DNA from: Plasmodiophora brassicae
Taxonomy: Eukaryota; Endomyxa: Phytomyxea; Phytomyxea; Plasmodiophorida
Assembly (NCBI GenBank): GCA_036867785.1
Contig: CP145412.1
Coordinates: 62,001-126,000 of the forward strand
DNA: 64,000 nt
Reading direction: 5' to 3'
Below are positions 51,340-62,557 of the stretch, piece by piece. Under the pieces are notes generated by a model, which worked only from the letters and a program-made list of their open reading frames with translations, ran no database searches and had not been told where the DNA came from. Within the stretch, counting starts at the first letter, position 1. Each line of letters opens with the position of its first letter. The position numbers were made by a program, and so were the translations under genes.

Positions 51340-53400
51340 CTACCAATAGTCGCCACAGGAGCACTGGCCGTTGCGGAAGAAGTGGTGCCGGCTGGCATCG
51401 CGCGTGAAGATGTCGCGTTTGTACAGGGCAGAGATGCGCTTCGACGTTTCGTGGCAGTCGGGGCACACCCTGAGGTTCTTCGTCAGGCGGATCGGCTCGT
51501 GAGCTGCCAGATGAAGCAGGCCATAGGCGATGGCGAGCACCTCGCTGTGCAGCGACAGCGAGCGTCGCGCTTCCTGCGCCGACGAGAACCGACTTGCGAC
51601 GAGCTGCGACGTGTCAGGAGCGTACCCATGCACATCCAGGTGCCGCACCAGCTCCGCATGCTTCTCCTTCAGCGCCGCATCCTTGAAGTACTTCTCGTCC
51701 TCGGATACGAACGCGACCAGCCCCGACGTTGGCAGGTACAGCGACGTCTTCGCGGGCGTCTTGCTTAACCCCAGGCGGTGCATCTCCTCGCGCAACCGAA
51801 CGCTGTCGTCGTTGCGGCGCGCGCTCCCGTAGATGACGGCCATCAGCGAGTACGCGGACGCCACGTGCCGCTGCGACGCGTTCGGGATCGCTTGTATCCT
51901 CGCGAACGCGCGTTCGGCCCTGACGACGTCGTCGTGTTTCCGGCAGGCGCTCAGCAGCGTTAACCAGGCGATGATGTCGTCCCCGGCCGTCTCCGTTGCG
52001 ATGCGCTCCGCCTCGTCCAGGTTGCCGACCCTGCCGTGCAGATCGATCAGGCAGGTCATGTGGGCCCCGTCAACCGGGAACGATCCCCGCCGCTGGAACT
52101 CGTCGACGATCGCGTTCGCCTGGTCCAGGTCGCCGACGTGGCTGCACCCAGCGAGCAGCGACGCCAGCGTCGGCGGTGTCGGTTCCAGCCCAGCGCGCTT
52201 CAGCTTGTCGTACGTCTGCCGCGCGTTCGCCAGCATGCCATGGTGGCTGTACGCGGCGATCATGGCGTTGAACGGGGTGACGCCCGGCGTCGACACGAGA
52301 CATCGTCGCCGGAACACGTTCTCGGCGGCGTGCAGGTCGCTGCAATGCGCGAAGGCGGACACGAACGCGCTGACGACAAAGTCGTTGCGCAGCACGTCGT
52401 TCGGCAGGTTCGTCGCGTGCTCGTACAGGATTTGGACGGCGGCGAGGTCCGAGGCGCGACCGCAGGCGGCGACGAGGAGGCTGAGGACGGGCGTGTCGAC
52501 GGGAAGGCCCCGGGCGACCATCTTCCGGACCAGGTCCAGGGCGTCGCTGATGCGGTCGAGCTTCGCCAGGACGGAGAGGATCTTGGTGTACAGGAACGCG
52601 GACGGCTGCATGCCGGTGGTGTCGATGGCGTCCAGGGCGCGCATGGCGGCGTCGATGCGCTCCTGGGCCAGCAGCGGTTTGATGAGGTTGGAGAACGGGC
52701 GCTGGTCGGCGGGCGGGCAAAGGCGTTTCAGGCGGAGGAGGTCGAACAGGCGTTCGGCGGTGTCGGCCGACTGACGACTGAACATGGCCTCGGCGCAGCA
52801 GGCGGCGAAGATGGACAGCAGCTTCGTGTCGATGGCGACGAGGTCGTTGTCGGCGATGTCGGCGACGAGGAACAGGGCGGACGCCGGGCGCTTGGCGACT
52901 CGGCAGATGTTGGCGATGCCGAAGATGACGTTGTAGGTGCGCGGGCCGCACCGGGCGTACGCGTCCAGGGCGTCGTCGAGCAGGACGGGTTCCGCGCTCT
53001 GACACGCGGCCAGGAACGAGCAGAACATGGCGTCGCTGATGTAGATGCCGCGAGCCTCGGCGGCGCGCATGACGTCGACGGCCCCGCCGGGGTCGTACCG
53101 TTTGCAGAACGCCATCATCGTCGTGTAGAACCGGAAATCGGCGTCGATGCGCTCGTCGAGCACGCGACGGAACACGACCCAGGCGTGGTGCGGGTCCGTC
53201 TCGGCCTGCAGGGCGCGCACCGCCGCGACCGCCGACGGCCGCCCCATGAACGATTCGAAGGAGCGCGAGATCGCCGGGTCCCGCTCGCGCCGCACGACGT
53301 GGCCCGCCGCCCGCCCAGCAGCAGCAGCAGCAGCAGCAGCAGACGACACCCACCGCGGGCCATGTTGCAGTCGACCAATGACGCAGCGAGCTGCAGCCAT
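51340..53400 (-). CDS. DYW-type PPR protein, predicted organellar C-to-U RNA editing factor
   Basis: A 686-residue intronless protein. The N-terminus (MAAARCVIGRLQHGPRWVSS plus a poly-Ala run from a GCA/GCT repeat at about 53311-53341) is basic and lacks acidic residues, like a mitochondrial presequence. About a dozen PPR helical pairs follow (for example VTPFNAMIAAYSHHGMLANA). E-like motifs come next (SAYSLMAVIYGSARRNDDSV) and then a complete DYW deaminase domain ending exactly in GDYW. The zinc-site residues are intact: His618-x-Glu620 in HSEVLA and Cys646/Cys649 in RVCPDCHE. The second site is HHFF...CSCGDYW. In plants such proteins bind organelle RNA and deaminate specific cytidines. Outside plants DYW proteins are scattered. 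GC content matches the neighbours, so any transfer is not recent. It is convergent with CPSase II and adjacent head to tail with the large WD40 gene. Confidence 0.93.
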   Translation of the reverse strand: MAAARCVIGRLQHGPRWVSSAAAAAAAAGRAAGHVVRRERDPAISRSFESFMGRPSAVAAVRALQAETDPHHAWVVFRRVLDERIDADFRFYTTMMAFCKRYDPGGAVDVMRAAEARGIYISDAMFCSFLAACQSAEPVLLDDALDAYARCGPRTYNVIFGIANICRVAKRPASALFLVADIADNDLVAIDTKLLSIFAACCAEAMFSRQSADTAERLFDLLRLKRLCPPADQRPFSNLIKPLLAQERIDAAMRALDAIDTTGMQPSAFLYTKILSVLAKLDRISDALDLVRKMVARGLPVDTPVLSLLVAACGRASDLAAVQILYEHATNLPNDVLRNDFVVSAFVSAFAHCSDLHAAENVFRRRCLVSTPGVTPFNAMIAAYSHHGMLANARQTYDKLKRAGLEPTPPTLASLLAGCSHVGDLDQANAIVDEFQRRGSFPVDGAHMTCLIDLHGRVGNLDEAERIATETAGDDIIAWLTLLSACRKHDDVVRAERAFARIQAIPNASQRHVASAYSLMAVIYGSARRNDDSVRLREEMHRLGLSKTPAKTSLYLPTSGLVAFVSEDEKYFKDAALKEKHAELVRHLDVHGYAPDTSQLVASRFSSAQEARRSLSLHSEVLAIAYGLLHLAAHEPIRLTKNLRVCPDCHETSKRISALYKRDIFTRDASRHHFFRNGQCSCGDYW

Positions 53401-53579
53401 TTATGCGCCGGGCCAGTCAGTGCCTGAGCTGCACAGCACGTGCAACTGCCGCCGCTCGCGCGTCAGTCACGGAGTTCCCCCGGGGGGCACTGGGAGCTGC
53501 ACGCACTCTCCGTTGAGCTGCAGGGTGGGGGCGCGCGCGACGGGGCTCCGCACCACTACACAGGCGGCCACGCTGCTGT

Positions 53580-56500
53580 TTACTCGGGAAGGATCTGTCC
53601 TGCGGAGCGGAGCAGGTCGTCGATGATGCCGACGGCGTCGTCGAGGTGGGTTTTGATGGCTTTGCGGTCGACCGTCACGGCGCGGGGGCGACGATCGGAC
53701 CGGGCGTTCTCCTTGTCGGACTCGATGGCGGACAGCAGGTCGTGGCCCTGGAAACGCGCCCCGATCCGGTCCAGCGTTGCGCGGGCGTCGTCCAGGTCGT
53801 TGTCGTCGGCGCGAACCTCGTCCTCGATGTGATCCAGACGGCGTCGCAGGGCGTCCAGACGGTTCTGTTCGAGTTGCCCGTGAATCTACGAACAGGGCTC
53901 AGTGTGTCGCCATGCTGGGATCACGTTCGCCCAGTAGGGTCTCACTGATTCGGCATCGGCCCCGCAGAGGTTCAGATCGGCGCGAAGGCGCTCGGCGCGC
54001 TGCAGGACTTGATCGAGGCGGCCCTCGAACTGGCCAATGTTGTCGCGCAGTGCGCGCACCTGCGAGAACCGCGATTCCGCTGCGGAGTATCAGATTGGTT
54101 ACCCGCGCACATACGGAACCGCAAACGTGGCGACTGACGAAGTTGCGAGATCGCATCGGCGTCGTCCTTCGAGAGCACCATATCGGTGACGGCGAAGGCG
54201 CAGCCGACGCCCGGATCGGCGCCGCTAACCAGGTCGGCTTCGACGACCAGCGACGGCTCCTCGTGGATGTCCTGGACCGACAGGAACTTCATCGACGGCG
54301 CCCCGCTGTCTAGCAGGGCGGATGGCGGCAACGCCGGCGACGACGTCGTCTGCGTCCAGGCCAGGCCATCGCCTTGCAAGGCGGCCGGGTTCAGAATCGC
54401 CAGCAGCCCGGTTCGGAATCCGGTGATCCGGCTCGGATCGCCGCCTTCCGGGACCGGGAATGCCGACCGGACCTCGTCCAGGTGCGCGTGCATCTTCGCC
54501 TCAAGCAACTCAGCGTCAATCGCACTTAGAATTCGGCCCTGCACACACTCAATGAGTACAACAATGCCATGGGGGGCGCCCGTATTCCCAGACTCACGTC
54601 CGATCGTTTCAAAGCCGCCAGCGAAGGTCCCGGTCGTGGTGTGGGCAGACGCCGAAACGTCTTCGGGATGCCCGGGCGACACAGCTGTACATGGTGGAGG
54701 TCGTCCGCGTTCCGCTCAGGTCGGTGGTCGCCTGTCGGGACCTCGCCTCGATCTTCGCCGAGCAGCCATTCGCTAAGTTGGACCGAGAACGGCACAGGCT
54801 CGGGTGCTATGGACTCCACATCCGCCTCGGTTTCGTCGTTCACGTTCGTAGACGCAGTTGCCTCATCGTCGTCCGCATCGTGCCCGTCGCCATCGTCAGC
54901 GACAGAGGCGTCTTCACTGTGCTCGGAGCTAATAGCCATCTCGGCAGGGCACACGACATGCTCCTCTTGCTCTGTGCCTGCTGCAGACGGTTCCCGCTCA
55001 GGTTCCTCACCCAACACATAGTCTTGCACAACCGGCTCCTGGGGCGATGCGGGTTCCTGCGCGACATCGGGAACCAGGACGGTTTCGTTTTCTTCCGTCA
55101 TGGTCGTCACGTCCGCACATCGTACCCAGACGTCGGCAGGAAGCCTGCGGACGTCTGTATCAGCGGTCTGCACTGAAGAAGCAGATGTTCGAACTGGAAC
55201 GGGCGGCTTCTGGAAGGTCGTCAACGGCTCCACACTGCGGCCGGCGACGGCGCTTCGGACGAGCCGAGGTATCTTCAGGGGCGATGCGGCGCGGTGAGTT
55301 CGCTTCGGGACCAGCGGCTGGAACAGGCGCGCAGGACGCGCCTGCTTCAGGGGCGGGACCGCCATCATGCGACGCGGTTTCGGATCAGCGTTCACCCTCA
55401 CGAGAGGGCCCGGTTCCGCAACGTGGCCTCGCCTCGTCGCCATCGAAGGCCAGATGGAGTTACACACGCTGTTGCCGCCGCTTGGCGTCGTCGTGCGCAT
55501 TCCAGACCGGAACGTTGACCAGATGCACGATCGTGGCGTCGCGTCCCGGTTGCCGTCAACGGCAACGAAACGGGGATCGACGTCGTCCTTCACTTCTTCG
55601 TGTTCCACTTCAGCGACAGCACGCGGCACCGGTTCCGGTTGCTGCCGTTGTTTCGGCGTCGTCGCCGTCGCCTTCAGCAGGGCGAGGAGGTGACGGGGCG
55701 ACAGCTGCGGGCCCAGCATCTTCACGACGTCGTCGCGGGACAGCATCGTCCCCATCTCGTTCAGCAGGTGCACGTCGATGTCTTCCGGGCGCGTCACCGC
55801 AGCAGGCGGCGTTTGCGTCGCCGGAGCCGCTGCCGGAGCCGCCGCCGGAGCAACCACCGCCGGCTCCGGCGGGGAACTTTGGACTGTCGAGGCAGCACTC
55901 CTTACCGTCGACATCGGTGTCGCGGTCGAATCCGACGTCGTCCTTGCTGTGCCCGTCGTCGTCGTTAACGTGGTGATCGACGACAGTGGACTCTTTCGTG
56001 ACGACGATGACGACGACGACAATGACGATGGGCGATTGGCGGCGGTGGTCTTCGCGACCGTGACGTCGAGGCGGGGTACGGGTGGCGCCGGTTTCGGAGC
56101 GTCCACGACGATCGTCAGCGGCTTCGCTGGCGGGAGCGATACGGGCCGTCCCGTTTCCGCCGCCCATTGCCGCGGCAGGTCGACGGTTATCCAGCGAATC
56201 GCATTCGAGAGCGCGTCCGCCATCGGCGCCGTCGTCGTCGTCGCCGCCGCGAATTCCTGGCAGACGCGATCGACTTCGCCGGCGTCGTCGGCGAACCATG
56301 GCCCTGGCGGTGACGTGTCGCGCTCCACAGTGACAGCGGGGAGGCGCGCGACAGCAACGTCGAACGCTGCCCGGTGCCGGGCGACAATGCGGGCCGGGTC
56401 CAGGAACCGGGCCACGTTCCTGGCGGTCGCCACCGACGGGTCTGCGTTCATCCCGGCGATCACCCGGTCCTGCAACGCCGACTCGGGCAACGTCGGCAAC

Positions 56501-59104
56501 ACCGACGCCAATCGCATCAGGCGTAACGCGCTGGACACCGGATCGTCGGTGTCGTGCAGACAGTGCCACGCCCAGACGCATTGCTGCCAGGCGTCGACGT
56601 TCTCCGCTGTCAGCACCACCCGGCACCGTTGCAGAAGCGCACGAACGGGCGCGGGCGCCGCGCGCCCAATCGCGCCCCTACACAGGTCCAACCATTCCCT
56701 GCAGGCGCGGCCGGCGACGTCCTCGCGCTTCGTGTGTCGTCCGAGGTCGATCACGGCGCCGACGTCCTGGCTCGCGATAACGGCGTCGGCGTACTTGACG
56801 ACGACGTCGTCGTCGGCGCCGAACGCCGTCAACGCGACCGCCACCGCCACCATCGGGATCGTGCGACGCGTAACCGCGATCGCGTCTCGGTACCGACGCA
56901 GGCGAAGTAGGTCCCTGAGGCACAGGTCGCGCGTCCATCGCTCCACGACGAGCGCCTGGCGACGCAGGCGTACACCTGGCCCCGGGAACGGCCCGGGCAC
57001 CGTCACGAACTCGTCGTCGTTGTCGTGCGCGACCATGACCGCGGTCAGGACGCTCGCCAAGTCGTCCCTGATGGCGTCCGGCGACGCTTGCGACAGGGAC
57101 ACGGCCCCGGTCATGTCCTGGCGGTACAGGGCGAGTCGGAACCGGGCACGAACATCCCCGGTTTGCTGCAGGGCGCGATCGCACCCTTCGAGGTCGCCCT
57201 CCAGGAACAGACGTTCAGCGACCCGGCCGTCCACATCGTCGTCGTGGATGAAGTCGCCGATGTGCCGAACAATGGCCATCGCCACTCTGCGACAATCGGC
57301 GTCCGGCCCCGTCAGCCGTCGCCAGCAGGCGGACAACATCGGCGGGCAATGCAGGGCGTGATCGACCTGCAACGCCCGGTCGTCGTCGCATTCCACGACG
57401 AGGCGATCTCGCCTGTCGGCTGCCGACGTCCGGAACGACGCCATCGAGACGTACCCGGCGATTTCGTTCCGGTAATGGACGGCGACGGCGTCGTCGACCG
57501 CGTTCAGGGCGACGAACGCGTCCAGATGGCGGCCGGCGTCGATCAACGCCCCGATGAGCGAGCTGGCGTGTTGTACCAGCGCGTGGAGATCGGACGGGAG
57601 GTCGGCGAGCAGGGCAAACAGTGCCTCGAGCGGGTCGGCGGGTCGGCGCCGGTCCCAGACCGCGTCGCCGACGCCGAATGCGACAATGGCGGTGCCGTTC
57701 GACACGACAAGTTCCGGTTTCGACGGGTGACCCGCCAGCGACGGTTTCGCGTTCGGCGGTCCGGTCGGGAACGTGACCGGGAGGAACGTGGTCGGGTCGG
57801 CACGGCTCGGCATCGGCCCAGCGCCGACGCAGACGAGCGCGACGGGGCCTGACCGCCCGACGAACGCGATGTCCAACGACGCCGACAGGAGGCAGACGAG
57901 GCTGGCGTTGACGTCGACCCAGGTCAGGTCGACGATGTCGAGGTCGCTGTGGCTGGGGAACGACCCGATCCCGATCGCGACGGACACGATCGACCCGGTC
58001 GGCATCGCCACGAAATGCAGGGCGGCGTCCCGAGCGTTGCGGTGGTTGACAACCAGAGCGAGGACGGCCCCGTGACGGTCCCATTCGTGCAGAAGGGGCA
58101 ATCGTGCCCCGCTGTCGACCGCGACGTCAACGTCGGCGGACAGCAACGGCGCCCTGCTCCGCATCGACACGATACTGCCCTGCCGACGACGGAGCGTGTC
58201 GCAGGTCTCCTCGTCAGGAGCGGACGGCCCCGACACGTACGCCATGTTCAGCGGGATCAGCAGGCGGCGAACGCGCACGGAACCGTCCACGATGGTGCAT
58301 TGCGTTGCCAGGCAGGTCGTCCCGAGAATCGGGTCCCGGTCGACGAAGTGGAAGCGGATCGGCGACCCGACGCGGAAGTCGTGGTCGACCTGAACCCACC
58401 GGGCGCGACCTTCCAGATCGATCAGCATCGCGCCACCAGGTGCGATCCGGGCCCGCGTTTGGCACAGCCACAACCCTTCGCCCTTCGTGTGAAGCACGAT
58501 GGAACGCGCGTCGTCCGATATCCCGATTCGATCGTAGCCTGCGAGGGGGGGAGACGTCGCCTCAGTGAGCGCTCTTGCTCTGGAGGTGACATTTCCAGGT
58601 ACCCAGCCGGACGGGAGGTGGCGGGATGGCGAAGACGGACGAGGCTCGTTTGGCGCGTTGCTTGCTGAACACGGCGGTGGTGACAGGCGGTGCTGGCACC
58701 GTGTCGCATTCGCCGCTGAACACGCTCCAGATCAGGAGGTCGCCGTTACCGAGCGCCGCGACAACGAAATTCCCTGGCCGCATGCTGGGTTGGAACGCTC
58801 TGCGGTTTCAGACGCGGATAGGATGGCGATTACCGGAGCGGCTGCTGGCAGCGATCGCGAACCGGCACCCGAACTGGCGTTCGAAGAAGTTTCGAGGGCA
58901 GCGCCCGTTGGCGTAGAGAGGCGCGAGTCGAGTTGCATCCGGGACGTCGTCGATCAGGACCATGGACGGGTTGTCGAGCGTGTCGCTGGAGGTGGCGCCC
59001 GGTGCCGTATCGACCTGTACGCCGCAAGGCGATGAGAGGGCGGACATTCCCAGACGAGCGGATGGAGTCGAGCCACGTACGTAGCGGACAGTGGACCATG
59101 GTTT
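53580..59104 (-). CDS. Very large WD40/alpha-solenoid protein with coiled-coil C-terminus
   Basis: The largest exon (54526-58497 and slightly upstream) joins, through an intron ending CCTCGCAG at about 58550, to WD40-like text NFVVAALGNGDLLIWSVFSG and FAIPPPP. The downstream exon begins GYDRIGISDDARSIVLHTKG. A beta-propeller-like region of about 400 residues is followed by helical solenoid stretches (LEALFALLADLPSDLHALVQ), a long disordered Pro/Thr/Ser segment with DIDVHLLNEMGTMLSRDDVV, and an acidic Glu-rich stretch. A coiled coil (RLDALRRRLDHIEDEV, ARATLDRIGARFQG) ends at a TAA at 53580-53582. This layout recalls ciliary scaffold proteins such as CPLANE1, but I cannot identify it with confidence. 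The 5' end is unresolved; coding-like text reaches about 59100 (CGVQVDTAPG, NPSMVLIDDVPDATRLAPLY). Introns near 53885-53950 and 54080-54140 are likely. Confidence 0.6.
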
Positions 59105-59939
59105 CGTCCTAGGGATTGTGGCAACCAGGCCGACATCTACGCGCACGGTACCTCCGCTGGGCATTGGTTGTTTGAACGCAATCAGCGGCGTCCGACACGT
59201 GCCATGGCAGCTGGGCCTTCGACACGATCGCTCTGACCGTGCTTGTGACTGACAGCGGGGACGACGAACACAATGGACGTACAGACGTGTGGACATGACC
59301 AGCTTAACGTTGCAGGTCATACACGGCACCTTCCAACGACCTACGCTTGTCATCAACACCAGAATGAGTGGGAAGAGAGTGCACGTCCGCAGTGGCCCGC
59401 CCTATGTAGGTCACTGCCACGTACGGGTGCAAGTTGTCAATATCCGTTTTACCCGGCCTTCCAGAAGTTTGAGGAATATCACTGAACGTACAGCTTAATT
59501 AGCGAGAGGTCCCTGACGTCCAGTGGTACGACCAGCGCAGTGTTGTCGAGAACACAACCGATCTCTAACGTTGACAACACGATAAGGATGACAACAAATA
59601 GGCTGCGTGTGTGAACCTAAGAGGTCACGACAGCGTTGTCGTGACGTCTGCGGCATCCGGCGAGGAGAATGGGCCTGCACACACCTGCGCGCGCTCCTCG
59701 CTGAAGACTTGCTAGCTCGCTGGTTCAGACAATATAACTCCCTGATCGCAAGATATGCACGAGACGCTGGTAGAACGTGCGGGGCGTCGTCCTCACCTGA
59801 AATTGTCGCCACACCCCCTGCAGCAGCAGGTGTGGCTTGCGTTGCACAGCCCAAGGACGGTCTTGAACGGGATGATGAGGTGTTAAACGATGCGATCTCT
59901 TCTGCCATAGAGGTGTAGTGTACGAACGCTCGAGACCCG
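59105..59939. other. Gene-poor interval
   Basis: No supported gene. Open stretches of about 100-150 codons on either strand (for example 59607-59918 plus) overlap each other and show no motif. The left end probably includes the promoter of the large WD40 gene. Confidence 0.3.
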
Positions 59940-60262
59940 TAATGTTCCCCCATGTACTTGTCGCGTGTTGATCATCAAGGACCGCCCAGCTATAAATCTA
60001 ACAATTATCCAGCCCTGTTGCGCAACAGGACGAGGCAAGTTGTATTGTTCAAAGTTCAGGGAAAGAACCCGGTCACGCTGGTATATGAGACGCAGTCCAA
60101 GTTAGCTCGAACGGTAGCTAGTACTGTTGATGAACTTGTCCGCGGCCAAACGGTGGTCATCGCGTAAGTGGCCGAGAAGGTCGTTCCCATCCATATGCGT
60201 TACGGGCAAACGGCAAACAGGGCGCATCATCTCGACAGAAGGAGCAGATCCAGAGGCGCGTT
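59940..60262 (-). pseudogene. Truncated copy of the zinc-finger family (3' end of a D-like gene)
   Basis: The minus strand here carries only the last finger and the 3' flank of a member-D-like gene. It reads VCRLPVTHMDGNDL and HLRDDHRLAADKF; member D ends ICRLPVTHMNANDLRIHLRD and DHRLTAEEV. One of the two finger cysteines is changed to Arg. Similarity continues through the 3' flank, covering 59940-60262 against 62385-62705. No signal peptide or earlier fingers are present upstream, so this is a 5'-truncated relic in the same orientation as D. Confidence 0.75.
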
Positions 60263-60511
60263 TGACGCTTAGATGACCTTTCGACAGTCATAAAAGAGTC
60301 AATATTGCTGTGACGGAACAGTCAACGGAGAGTCGTTCTTCGTCATCGAAGCGTCCAACCGGTCATTGTGACAGGCAAGAAAACTTGACTGTTGGATGAC
60401 CCTTCTGGGTTTCTAGTGCGGAACCTCCTAACAGGTCACGCGGGCAAGCGCGCCTGCTGTCAACGGGAGGTGGGAGCCGGATCGTCTCTCTGCAATCCGT
60501 TGGCGTCGCCA

Positions 60512-61228
60512 ATGGCATTGATAAAGGATGGAAAGACCACGGTCGTCGTCGGTCTGCTCATTAACGTTGCACTAATGGCCGTCAAATTTGCTCTGTATCT
60601 GGTATCGCATGTTAGCCTGTTCTTCTCTGACACAGTCGATTCGTTTGTGGACATGTTCGTCATCCTCCTGATCATTGTCTTCCTGCGTTTTAAGTTGGAA
60701 CCCAAGCTTACGTACCTACAGATGGACATGATGCTCTTCAGCCAATGGAGTGCCATCATCATATTTCGAATCGTCATCATGCTTGACCAGGTCTCTGACA
60801 TCCTCGACCCCGCGCCTCGTGTCCAGCCAATAGCCATCATCACCGTCTCATGCATCGTAATCGTTCTCGGTATCATACTCGCGATTATGTTCGTCGACGA
60901 AGACAATGTCATCAAATTCTTCATCACCGACCAAGAGAAAGCGGAGCGGAAGTCCCGGAAGCAATTACAACAGGGCAACGTTAAGAACGAGAAGCCCTGG
61001 ATAATGACACCGATATTCGCAGAAGCGTTGGACAATTTGGCAACGACGACGGTCTCGCTCATTGTTGGTCTACTGCTGTACTTTGATATCGTCGTCGACT
61101 ACCTGTACATCATTGACGACGTTTCTAATATCGTCATCAGCGCTGCCCTGCTGATCGTATCGTGCCGAAGCATGTGGAAACTGTCGGAGAAGTACCAGGG
61201 CAAGTCGTACTACACCACTCTATTCTGA
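60512..61228 (+). CDS. Cation-diffusion-facilitator-like membrane protein
   Basis: A 238-residue protein with about six hydrophobic helices. Its opening KTTVVVGLLINVALMAVKFA followed by SLFFSDTVDSFVDMFVIL resembles the first two helices of CDF/ZnT metal-proton exchangers, with a D-x3-D pair (DSFVD) where the family's first metal ligands lie. The equivalent second site, FAEALDNLATTTVS, keeps an acidic residue and an Asp but not the usual H/D-x3-D. The C-terminal cytosolic dimerisation domain is missing. It may be a divergent or shortened transporter, or another small membrane protein. The ATG at 60512 is preferred; the frame is open 40 codons further upstream and an upstream exon is possible. 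It stands alone between two repeat-rich stretches. Confidence 0.5.
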   Translation: MALIKDGKTTVVVGLLINVALMAVKFALYLVSHVSLFFSDTVDSFVDMFVILLIIVFLRFKLEPKLTYLQMDMMLFSQWSAIIIFRIVIMLDQVSDILDPAPRVQPIAIITVSCIVIVLGIILAIMFVDEDNVIKFFITDQEKAERKSRKQLQQGNVKNEKPWIMTPIFAEALDNLATTTVSLIVGLLLYFDIVVDYLYIIDDVSNIVISAALLIVSCRSMWKLSEKYQGKSYYTTLF

Positions 61229-62384
61229 CACCGGACCACGTATCACCTTCGAATAAGTACAAGTACTGATCAACTCGTAGTCCCCAGAGGCAGGCTTTGA
61301 CGGATTACACCTCCGACCTGGCCTTCTTATTGGCCTGCATTGCGGTCGCGTTACTCCGGTCGTGATTCAAATACTCGAGGCCATTCGCCGACAAATGGGT
61401 TTAGGTGCTGAATAGTGACGTTTCTCTACCGTCGCCTGATGCACAGACCCAGGATACCAGACGAGCGATGCGCGCATGGCGCTGAGCATCGCAGCACGCA
61501 CGTTAGGCATCTGGTTGCGCCCGATTCCCAGCAAACCCCTCGCGTCATCGCCACGTTGATGAATCGACCTGCTACGAGGCTGCCGTTGGGAGTAGCAGCA
61601 TGATCGTTCCAGCATTCCCATTCGACAAGCACTCGCAACACTCGGGTGGACATCTTCGTCCTTAAGCGCATTATCGATCCATTCCTCAGCGCGTTCAACA
61701 TCATATTCGTGACGATTGACATGGCGCTGGCTGCTGGATAGTCATTTTCCGTGCACGGTAACGACCGCCTTGAAAACAATGACGAGCAAACTACGACCAG
61801 GACGACCCCTGTAGCGACCGAGCCCTGTAGCGACCCAAGCCGCTTCAGGGGCCGTAGTTCTGTTCGTTATCGTTTTCAAGGCGTTCCTTACCGTGCACCG
61901 GAAATGGCTGTCCAGCAGCCAGCGCCATGTCAATCGTCACAAATATGATCCTGAACGCGCTGAGCTACTTTCCCTGGCTGAGCTGTCTTCGTAACCCTGT
62001 GGACCCGTCAGCAATCATCCAGCCGTGCACCAGACGTCAATCCTGGAACTGGCGGGAAGGCATCCCGGCCTGGCAGTGCTTATCACCTTTCGGGCCATAC
62101 GGAACGATCGGACGTAGATGTCGGTAGCATGCGCGCCAGAATGAGGTCATATGCGAGGTCGGTCTCGCAACCTGGACGACTCCATCCCAAGTTTCTGACC
62201 CCAACCCGGCCAGTTTGCGAATGACAGTCCGCGGTGCCGGGGCATCCACGTCGCCCCCGATGTAGAGAAGCTTAGGGGGTTTATTTGCGTTTCGCGCTTT
62301 TCAGGCAGGCGCCTCGGTCTCGGGTCCCCCGGCCTGGCAGTGCCGGCCTACCACCTTGGTGCTGGGATCTAGTACAGTGACCCG
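61229..62384. other. Gene-poor interval with inverted repeat
   Basis: Apart from the inverted repeat listed separately, a 16-base phrase CCCGGCCTGGCAGTGC occurs near 62066 and again near 62330. No gene could be supported. Confidence 0.35.
61685..61964. repeat. Inverted repeat with about 110-bp arms
   Basis: The segment 61685-61795 is the reverse complement of 61853-61964 (about 85-90% by eye) around a loop of about 57 bases that itself holds two copies of CTGTAGCGACC. One arm reads as a hydrophobic coding-like piece (LFVIVFKAFLTVHRKW), so it may derive from a duplicated gene fragment. Confidence 0.75.
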
Positions 62385-62557
62385 CAATGTTCACCCATGT
62401 ACGTATCGCGTGTCTGATCATCAAGGACCGCCCATGTACGATAAATCTAAAAGTTGTCCTACTCCCTGTTGGCAACAGAACGAGGCAAGTTGTATTGTTC
62501 AAAGTTCTGGGAATGAACCGGCCGGTCACGCTGGTATTTGGCACGCAGACGTCCATG

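Noticed and set aside
55778-57361. A 527-codon plus-strand open frame
   Set aside because: Antisense to the large WD40/solenoid exon and without domain signal.
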